Shown here piece after piece: positions 58,638 through 64,000 of a DNA stretch of 64,000 bases (its first letter is position 1; the number at the start of each line of letters is the position of its first letter). A model generated the notes under the pieces. It saw nothing but the letters and a program-made list of their open reading frames with translations. It ran no database searches and was not told where the DNA came from. Both the position numbers and the translations under genes were made by a program. This DNA is from JBGAKG01 sp044224495 (GTDB lineage Bacteria; Myxococcota_A; Polyangia; Polyangiales; Polyangiaceae). Location: the NCBI GenBank assembly GCA_044224495.1, contig JBGAKG010000023.1:124001-188000 (forward strand), in the 5' to 3' direction.

Positions 58638-59258
58638 TCAGGAGCCCTCCGTTCGGGCCAGCAGCGCACGCACTGCGGGCGCATCCAGCGCGTGCTCGAA
58701 GAGGCGAATCGCGGCGAATCCGTCGGCGTGGACGAGGCAGGAAGCCACGTTCTCGAGCGTGATGCCCCCGAGCGCCACGAGCTCCGTCCGCGGCGTACCA
58801 ACGTGCCACGCGCGCCGCGCAATCGCTGCGCGCGCGTCGGCGAGCGCAGCCACCCCACGCGGAGGAGCCTTCCCCTCGCCCGGCGTCGCAAAGATGGGGC
58901 TCACGAGCACGACGCCGGCCCCGCCTTCGAGCGCTTGCTCGAGCTCGCGCGCGTCGTGACACGGAGCGCTCACGAGCGCGGTCGGCCACGCTGCTCGAAC
59001 GTCCGCGACGTCGTTCGAGCTCACGTGGACGCCGTCCGCCCCCACCGCCCGCGCGAGCGCGAGCCGCCGGTTCACGACGAAGCGAACGCCCGCGCGGCGC
59101 GTGACCTCGCGGAGCTCGAGCGCGAGCGCGCGCACGTCGTCGTCGTGTGCGGTGCGCGGCGCTCGCAGCTGGACGTCGACGCCGAGGGGAGCGACCTCCC
59201 GCGCGACCGATGCCGCCCGCGCGAGATCGCCGGTCACGTACCAGGCGCGGACGGTCAC
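58638..59258 (-). CDS. thiE: thiamine-phosphate synthase-like protein (ThiE/TenI family)
   Basis: This encodes 206 aa with a TIM-barrel ThiE/TenI look. VRFVVNRRLALARAVGADGVHVS matches the usual LIINDR...GADGVHLG. VVLVSPIFATPGEGKAPPRG matches SPIFPTxTK, and VALGGITLENV matches AIGGI. Several substrate residues differ (HVSSND in place of HLGQxD), so it could be TenI-like rather than an active ThiE. The nearby thiG supports a thiamine role. The GTG start overlaps the upstream stop (GTGA). Confidence 0.75.
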   Translation of the reverse strand: MTVRAWYVTGDLARAASVAREVAPLGVDVQLRAPRTAHDDDVRALALELREVTRRAGVRFVVNRRLALARAVGADGVHVSSNDVADVRAAWPTALVSAPCHDARELEQALEGGAGVVLVSPIFATPGEGKAPPRGVAALADARAAIARRAWHVGTPRTELVALGGITLENVASCLVHADGFAAIRLFEHALDAPAVRALLARTEGS

Positions 59259-59527
59259 TCGCCGCCGGCCCCGGCGTCGGTCACCCCGAGCTCCGCGCGC
59301 GCGCCGGGCGCGAAGCGGCTCGACGGGTACTTCGTCACGAGGACCTCCAGCGTGTGGCGAGCGGCCGCGTCGTCCCCGCGCGCCTTGAAGTCTTCGCTCA
59401 AGTGGTAGAGCGCTTCGTCCGCCGTCTCCTCGCGTCGCAGCGACGGATCGGGGTCCTTCGTGCACTGGAGCGGAGCGGTCCCGAGCGCGACGGCGACCAG
59501 CGCCGCTCCGACGGCCACGCGCACCAT
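59255..59527 (-). CDS. small TPR-like lipoprotein
   Basis: This encodes 90 aa with a signal AVALGTAPLQC and one TPR-like helix pair (ADEALYHLSEDFKARGDDAA, then a LVTKYPSSRFAPGARAEL segment typical of BamD/YbgF-like repeats). It overlaps thiG (TGATG) and thiE (GTGA), so it sits inside a thiamine operon without an obvious thiamine role. It could be a gene accidentally captured by the operon. The function is unknown. Confidence 0.65.
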   Translation of the reverse strand: MVRVAVGAALVAVALGTAPLQCTKDPDPSLRREETADEALYHLSEDFKARGDDAAARHTLEVLVTKYPSSRFAPGARAELGVTDAGAGGE

Positions 59528-60354
59528 CACTCGATGAGACCCTTCGTCGGGCTCGAGGCGTTCGCGTAGCGCGTCTTCTCCATCCGTCCGGCGAGGAAGG
59601 CCTTCCGCCCCGCGTCGACCGCGAGCCGCATCGCCTCGGCCATGAGGACCGGGCTCTTCGCGTGCGCGATCGCCGTGTTCATCAGCACGCCGTGGCACCC
59701 GAGCTCCATCGCGACCGCCGCGTCGCTGGCGGTGCCCACGCCCGCGTCGACGATGACGGGTACCTTCGCGCGCTCGAGGATGATCGAGAGGTTGTGCGGG
59801 TTCCGGATCCCGAGGCCGCTGCCGATCGGCGCGGCGAGCGGCATCACGGCCGCGCACCCGAGCTCCTCGAGCTTGCGACAGACGATCGGATCGTCGATGC
59901 AGTACGGGAGCACGGTGAAGCCCTCCTTCACGAGGATCTTCGCCGCCTCGAGCGTCTGCTCGTTGTCGGGGTAGAGCGTGTCTTTGTCGCCGATCACCTC
60001 GAGCTTCACGATCTCGCCGATGCCGAGCTCGCGCGCGAGGCGCAGGGTGCGCACCGCGTCGTCCGCGGTGAAGCAGCCCGCCGTGTTCGGAAGGATGGTC
60101 CAGCGCCGCGCACCGCCCGCAGCCGCGCCGCCGATCTGCCCGCGCCGCAGGAGGAGCTCCATCAGCGAGCCCGCCGAGCGATCCTTCAGATCCACGCGCC
60201 GAAGCGCGACCGTGACGATCTCGGCGCCCGAAGCATCCACCGCGGCCTCCGTCTCGGCCGCGTCCTTGTACTTGCCGGTGCCGACGATCAGCCGGCTCCC
60301 ATAGCTCTTCCCCGCGAGGACCAACGCATCCGCCGACTTCGTTGCCGAGCTCAT
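59527..60354 (-). CDS. thiG: thiazole synthase
   Basis: ThiG builds the thiazole ring of thiamine from deoxyxylulose phosphate, dehydroglycine and thiocarboxylated ThiS. The protein is 275 aa. LIVGTGKYKD, EIVTVALRRVD, LPNTAGCFTADDAVRTLRLA, the Schiff-base Lys in EIVKLEVIGD and PVIVDAGVGTASDAA are all typical. The start at 60354 overlaps the LpxL-like gene stop (ATGA). No thiS, thiF or thiH/thiO gene is in the window. Confidence 0.96.
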   Translation of the reverse strand: MSSATKSADALVLAGKSYGSRLIVGTGKYKDAAETEAAVDASGAEIVTVALRRVDLKDRSAGSLMELLLRRGQIGGAAAGGARRWTILPNTAGCFTADDAVRTLRLARELGIGEIVKLEVIGDKDTLYPDNEQTLEAAKILVKEGFTVLPYCIDDPIVCRKLEELGCAAVMPLAAPIGSGLGIRNPHNLSIILERAKVPVIVDAGVGTASDAAVAMELGCHGVLMNTAIAHAKSPVLMAEAMRLAVDAGRKAFLAGRMEKTRYANASSPTKGLIE

Positions 60355-61268
60355 GCCCGGGGGCTTAGCGCACCGGTCTCGGTGGGGGCAAGGGGCGCCG
60401 GCTCCTTCCAGCGCCGATGCATCCAGAGCCACTCCGTCGGCCGCCGCCGGACGAAGGCGTCGAGCGCAGCCGTTGCGCGCTCGGTCGCCTGGTCGGCCCA
60501 GGCGCTCTTTCGACGCGCAGGCGGTGCGTCGATGGCGGCGATCGAGAGGCGCTGGCGCCCGTCGTCCAGGCGCTCCGCCGTCGTGACGACGAGCGGAACT
60601 CCAGCGCGGAGCGCCACGAGCGCGGGCGCCCGGTCGACCCAGGCCGATTGTCCCAAAAAGGTACAGGGGAGCGCGTGCGCCCGGCTCGGGGGAACCTGAT
60701 CGATCATCATCGCCACCGCGCGCCCGCCCGCGAGCGCGGCCCGCGCGCCCGCGAGCGCGCCGACGCCGCCCTCGACGAGCGAGACGCCGAGCTGCGACCG
60801 CGTCCACTGCCACAGCCGATCCGCTGGCCCGAGTGAGAGGCGCTTCGTCACGACCGCGATCGGGCCGAGGACGTGCGCGGTCGCCACCGCGGCCAAGTCC
60901 CAGTTCCCCGTGTGCGACGCGGCGAGCACGAACCCGCGCCCGGGCGCGAGGAGCTCGGCGATCGCGCGCCGCGTCGGCGGGGCGATGGCGACCCGCGCTT
61001 CGAGCTCGGGCCGGCGCGCGCCGCCGAGCCAGAGCAGCTCCAGGAAGGAGACGCCGAGCGAGCGGTACATCTCCGCCGCGGTCGCGCTGGGGTCGGCGAT
61101 CCCGGCGCGCGCCATCGCCGCTTCCACGTGCGCGCGCCGCACCCGGAGCACGCCCCCGACGAAGGCACCGAGCGCGCGCCCGAGGACGGGAAGGTCCGCG
61201 AACGCGAGCGCGCCCGCCGCGCCAGCGAGCAAGGCGAGCGGGCCTGGCGACCGCGGCGCGACGATCAC
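60351..61268 (-). CDS. LpxL/HtrB-like lysophospholipid acyltransferase
   Basis: This encodes 305 aa with an N-terminal membrane segment. The acyltransferase motif H-x4-D is visible in AASHTGNWDLAAV, and a RAVAMMIDQVPPSRAHALPC motif follows, as in lipid A late acyltransferases. It would add a secondary acyl chain to lipid A or another glycolipid. It ends in ATGA with thiG and begins in ATGA overlap with the small gene upstream, so four to six genes here are tightly coupled. Confidence 0.88.
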   Translation of the reverse strand: MIVAPRSPGPLALLAGAAGALAFADLPVLGRALGAFVGGVLRVRRAHVEAAMARAGIADPSATAAEMYRSLGVSFLELLWLGGARRPELEARVAIAPPTRRAIAELLAPGRGFVLAASHTGNWDLAAVATAHVLGPIAVVTKRLSLGPADRLWQWTRSQLGVSLVEGGVGALAGARAALAGGRAVAMMIDQVPPSRAHALPCTFLGQSAWVDRAPALVALRAGVPLVVTTAERLDDGRQRLSIAAIDAPPARRKSAWADQATERATAALDAFVRRRPTEWLWMHRRWKEPAPLAPTETGALSPRA

Positions 61269-61549
61269 CCGAAGCCGGGACGACGCGCCGGCTGCGACGC
61301 GCCGCCGTCGGTCGCGACGGCGAACACGTCGTCACGGACGAAGACGCTGAGCTCCTTCTTCGAGCTGCGCGTCCAGACGAGCGGGCCGTCGACGCGCACT
61401 GCTTCGACGCGCGGGACGCCCAGGGCAGCGCCCGCATGCGCGATCTGGAACGAGAGGAGCACGCCCTCCGGCGCAGCGCGCCAACCATCGCTGCCAGCAG
61501 CCTTGAGCTCGAGGGTCTTGAAAATCGCGTCGAGGTGTTCCTGATTCAC
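61265..61549 (-). CDS. small hypothetical protein
   Basis: This encodes 94 aa from a GTG at 61549, with no signal peptide or membrane segment. It begins VNQEHLDAIFKTLELKAAG and has an alternating strand pattern; no family is recognised. It is the first gene of the unit leading to the LpxL-like acyltransferase, thiG and thiE, and overlaps the acyltransferase start (ATGA). The function is unknown. Confidence 0.55.
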   Translation of the reverse strand: MNQEHLDAIFKTLELKAAGSDGWRAAPEGVLLSFQIAHAGAALGVPRVEAVRVDGPLVWTRSSKKELSVFVRDDVFAVATDGGASQPARRPGFG

Positions 61550-61595
61550 GGCGTCCTCCAACCCCGTTCGTGACACAATTCCTGGGCGTAGGAAA

Positions 61596-61612
61596 CCCCC
61601 CGTTCGGGGGGG
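61596..61612. promoter_or_regulatory. GC hairpin in the 5' leader of the MlaF-like gene
   Basis: Arms CCCCCC (61596-61601) and GGGGGG (from 61606) around a GTTC loop, about 19 bp upstream of the ATG at 61631. It could shape the mRNA leader or terminate transcription from the divergent side; no T-run follows. Confidence 0.4.
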
Positions 61613-61630
61613 CGCGAGCCTGGACGTTCG

Positions 61631-62410
61631 ATGCCGACCCCCGACGAGATCGTCGTCCTCGAGGACGTGAAGAAGCAGTTCGGCGAGGAGCTCGTCCTCA
61701 AGGGCATCGACCTCACCTGCAAGAAGGGCGAAACGACCGTCATCATCGGCGGTTCCGGCGCGGGGAAGACCACCCTCCTCCGCCACATCGTCGCGCTGGA
61801 GCGTCCGTCGCACGGCAAGATCTTCATCGACGGCGAAGACATCGTGAAGATGAGGGAGCGCGAGCTCAACCGCGTCCGGCAGAAGTTCGGGATGGTCTAC
61901 CAGTACGCCGCGCTCTTGGACTCGTGCTCGGTGCTCGAGAACGTCGCGTTCCCGCTCGTGGAGCACACGAAGCTCTCGGCGAAGGAGATCGAGGCGAAGG
62001 TGGTGGAGAAGCTCCGCCTCCTCGGCCTCGATCCCGGCGTGATCCGGAAGTTCCCGGCCGAGCTCTCGGGCGGCATGCGCAAGCGTGTGGGGCTTGCGCG
62101 CGCGCTCATGCTGGAGCCCCCCATCTTGGTCTACGACGAGCCGACGAGCGGGCTCGATCCGCTCACGAGCCGCGTCGTGGACGACATGATCGACGAGATG
62201 CGCGAGCGCTTCAACGTGACGAGCATCGTGATCTCGCACGACATCGCGAGCTGCTTTCGCGTCGCGCACCAAGCGATCCTCCTGATCCGCGGCGAGATCG
62301 TCGCGCGCGGTACGCCCGAGGAGCTCGCCTACGGCGACAGCGACGTGGCGAAGCACTTCTTCCGTCAATCCGGGGTCGCGTTGGACGTGGTCCCACGCGT
62401 GAAGGGATAG
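61631..62410 (+). CDS. MlaF-like ABC transporter ATP-binding protein
   Basis: This encodes 259 aa, a complete ABC ATPase: Walker A IIGGSGAGKTTLLRHI, Q-loop VYQYAALLDS, signature ELSGGMRKRVGLARAL, Walker B ILVYDEPTSGLDPLTS and a switch His in VISHDIAS. FQYAALLDSxSVxENVAFPL-type sequence and the LSGGMRKRV signature are typical of MlaF/Ttg2A, which drives phospholipid transport between membranes. The MlaE permease and MlaD are not adjacent, so the complex is assembled from genes elsewhere. Confidence 0.88.
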   Translation: MPTPDEIVVLEDVKKQFGEELVLKGIDLTCKKGETTVIIGGSGAGKTTLLRHIVALERPSHGKIFIDGEDIVKMRERELNRVRQKFGMVYQYAALLDSCSVLENVAFPLVEHTKLSAKEIEAKVVEKLRLLGLDPGVIRKFPAELSGGMRKRVGLARALMLEPPILVYDEPTSGLDPLTSRVVDDMIDEMRERFNVTSIVISHDIASCFRVAHQAILLIRGEIVARGTPEELAYGDSDVAKHFFRQSGVALDVVPRVKG

Positions 62411-62471
62411 ATGCGGCACGTGCAGAGCCGGGTGGCGCGCTCCCCGGAGGAAGTGTAGTCAGAGAGTCCGG

Positions 62472-63380
62472 ATGTCACCGTACGCCTACCCGCCCCGGCC
62501 GCCGAACGCCGCTTATCCGGGTGGCGTGTACCCGACGTCGACCGACGGCAAGGCGACGATCTCGCTGATCCTCGGGATCATGAGCATCGTCTGCTGCACG
62601 GGCATCCTCACCGGCATCCCGGCGATCATCCTCGGCGCGCTGTCGCGGCGGGACATCGCGAAGTCCCAGGGCGCGCTCGGCGGCGAAGGCATGGCCATCG
62701 GTGGGATCGTCACGGGCGGCATCGCCGTCGTGGGGTCCATCCTCTACTTCCTGTTCTACGTGGGCATGATCGGCGCGGTCGCAGCGACGGCGCCCGCCAC
62801 GCCTCCCCCGCCCCCGTACATCCCGCCGCCCACGTACACGCCGTACGCGACGGGGACCACGACCACCGCGCCCACCGCCTCGAGCCTGCCACCGGTCGCG
62901 CCCGTGACCGGGACGATCGCGGTGCACGACGCCCACCGCTCCGGCCACAGCTCGCTCCACTCGGCGATCGCGTTGGAGCTCGGCGAGGCCAAGGACGACG
63001 GCGCGAAGCTACTCGTCGTCGCCGTCTCCCCCACCTGCCCCGCCTGCGACGAGTTCTTCGGCGAGCTCGGCTCGATCGAGCTTCAAAAAGCTCTGCCCAA
63101 CGTGAACATCCTCCGGATCGACGTGATCGAGTGGAAGAGCGAGCTCGCCGGGCTCGGGATGGACAACAAGGGCGTGCCCTGGTTCTACCGCTTCGACGAC
63201 TCGCTCAAGCTGCTCGGTGCGATCAGCGCGGACGAGTGGGGCGACAACACCGCCGACAACATCGCGCCGGTGCTCGGTCCGTTCGTGAAGGGCACCTACA
63301 AGCCCAAGGCCCCCCTCGCGTCCCCCGACGCCGGCGTCATCCCGCTCCCGAAGAAGGACGCGGGGCACGAGATCTTCTGA
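62472..63380 (+). CDS. DUF4190 membrane protein fused to a thioredoxin-like domain
   Basis: This encodes 302 aa. Two membrane helices (about 28-55 and 72-98) with GALSRRDIAKSQGALGGEG between them match DUF4190. A Pro/Thr-rich linker (about 108-140) leads to a thioredoxin-fold domain with a redox C189-P-A-C192 motif (VSPTCPACDEFF) and a GVPWFYRFD cis-Pro region. The Trx-like domain could lie on either side of the membrane; the linker and helix order suggest the periplasm. It is probably a thiol oxidoreductase. Confidence 0.8.
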   Translation: MSPYAYPPRPPNAAYPGGVYPTSTDGKATISLILGIMSIVCCTGILTGIPAIILGALSRRDIAKSQGALGGEGMAIGGIVTGGIAVVGSILYFLFYVGMIGAVAATAPATPPPPPYIPPPTYTPYATGTTTTAPTASSLPPVAPVTGTIAVHDAHRSGHSSLHSAIALELGEAKDDGAKLLVVAVSPTCPACDEFFGELGSIELQKALPNVNILRIDVIEWKSELAGLGMDNKGVPWFYRFDDSLKLLGAISADEWGDNTADNIAPVLGPFVKGTYKPKAPLASPDAGVIPLPKKDAGHEIF

Positions 63381-63387
63381 TTTCGTT

Positions 63388-64000
63388 TCAAACGAAGTTG
63401 GTCGCCGCCTCGTCCAGGCGAACGAAGCGGTAGCCCTCGTCGCGGAGCTTGCTCACGACGGAGCGCAGGGCGGCGAGTTTCCGCTGCTTCACGACCCGCA
63501 CGTCGATCTGGTGCGGGCGGAGCGCGGCGAGCCCGTCGAACTCGTCGAGCACGTCGATGCCGTGAATGTGCAGGTTCACGAGCGGCTCGCCGACGCACAT
63601 GCCGACGAGCCGTGGCGCGCCCTCGGGACCGGCGAGCGTGATCGGCGTGCCGAAGACGGGGAGACGAAAGCGCGGCGTCACTTGGATCGGCAGCTCGACG
63701 AGCGGCGACGCGCGCCCTGGCGCCATCCCCGTCCCGCGCCGCCAGTAGGGGCGACCGACGAAGTACGGCCTCGTCGGTGCGCCGAGCACGCTCGGCGTGT
63801 CGACGATCGAGCGGCTCTCGCGCCCCTGCACTTTGTAGACGCCGATCGCGGCCGTCTTCGCCGCCCAGTACGCGGGGCACGGAAAGACCGACGAGTCGTA
63901 CGCGTAACCGTGGTCGAGGAGCACGTCCATCACGGTGTCCGTGATCGTGTAGCCCGGCGCGCGGAAGCCCGTGGGCGTCTTGCCGGTCGCGACCGCGATT
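63388..64000 (-). CDS. polysaccharide deacetylase-family protein (5' partial)
   Basis: The frame is open to the right edge of the window, so the N-terminus is missing. The visible ~204 aa begin within the NodB-homology region: TGFRAPGYTITDTVMDVL is the conserved RxPG motif, and LLDHGYAYDSSVFPCPAYW follows. The metal-binding TFDDG and HxxxH motifs would lie upstream, outside the window. The later HIHGIDVLDE is consistent with the C-terminal motif. It probably deacetylates a surface glycan. Confidence 0.8.
   Translation of the reverse strand, partial: IAVATGKTPTGFRAPGYTITDTVMDVLLDHGYAYDSSVFPCPAYWAAKTAAIGVYKVQGRESRSIVDTPSVLGAPTRPYFVGRPYWRRGTGMAPGRASPLVELPIQVTPRFRLPVFGTPITLAGPEGAPRLVGMCVGEPLVNLHIHGIDVLDEFDGLAALRPHQIDVRVVKQRKLAALRSVVSKLRDEGYRFVRLDEAATNFV

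Overview
This 64 kb window is uniformly GC-rich. It carries many GTG starts, many stop/start overlaps of the ATGA, GTGA or TGATG type, and many secreted lipoproteins whose mature N-termini are rich in Asp, Ala, Gly and Pro. That style, together with a Tim44/zinc-ribbon/TerB protein, a MopE-like sulfatase, Cys-rich repeat lipoproteins and a DUF2062 protein, points to a myxobacterium (Myxococcota, most like Polyangia). The taxonomic call is inference. No rRNA, tRNA, insertion sequence, prophage or CRISPR array was seen.

Layout. 1-6.3 kb: end of a Tim44/TerB-like protein, two secreted TPR-like proteins, then purA and hisZ. 6.3-15 kb: an M1 aminopeptidase lipoprotein, an ECF-like sigma factor, a membrane sulfatase, XerC, a DUF2062 protein with a tandem-repeat tail, and an M24 Xaa-Pro peptidase. 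15-24.5 kb: a roadblock-like protein, a branched intrinsic terminator, a lipoprotein, a fused RNA m5U-methyltransferase/pseudouridine synthase, a Cys-rich lipoprotein/SDR/DUF4911-like operon, and an orphan ZnuB-like permease. 24.5-33.9 kb: frr, a PP2C phosphatase, DedA, an acyl-CoA mutase large subunit with an isobutyryl-CoA mutase active-site signature, the hemE-hemH-hemY operon, and a lipoprotein. 34-38.8 kb: a polyferredoxin/Tat DUF362 pair and a MATE exporter.

39-46.9 kb is a compact denitrification island, all on the minus strand: norC-norB-norQ-norD and nirK-nirV-sco1. It should carry nitrite through NO to N2O. NirK is fused to a cytochrome c and NorC carries a second c-type heme. Both transcription units have the same palindrome, CATGAC-N4-GTCATG, at matching distance upstream, so one CRP/FNR-type regulator probably controls both. 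That regulator and nosZ are not in the window.

49.7-56.8 kb holds the most novel-looking unit. It has two acyl carrier proteins and a fatty acyl-AMP ligase on one strand. Divergent from them are a ketosynthase, a ketosynthase homologue lacking catalytic His residues (KS-beta/chain-length-factor-like), an alpha-oxoamine synthase and a lipoprotein. A third acyl carrier protein lies 2 kb on. The parts suggest that a fatty acid is loaded on ACP, possibly extended, and condensed with an amino acid to an alpha-aminoketone (sphingoid-base-like) lipid. The product is unknown.

The right end carries a Gly/Asn-rich repeat lipoprotein, thiE-like and thiG genes coupled through a small lipoprotein to an LpxL-like acyltransferase, an MlaF-like ATPase, a DUF4190/thioredoxin fusion and a truncated polysaccharide deacetylase.
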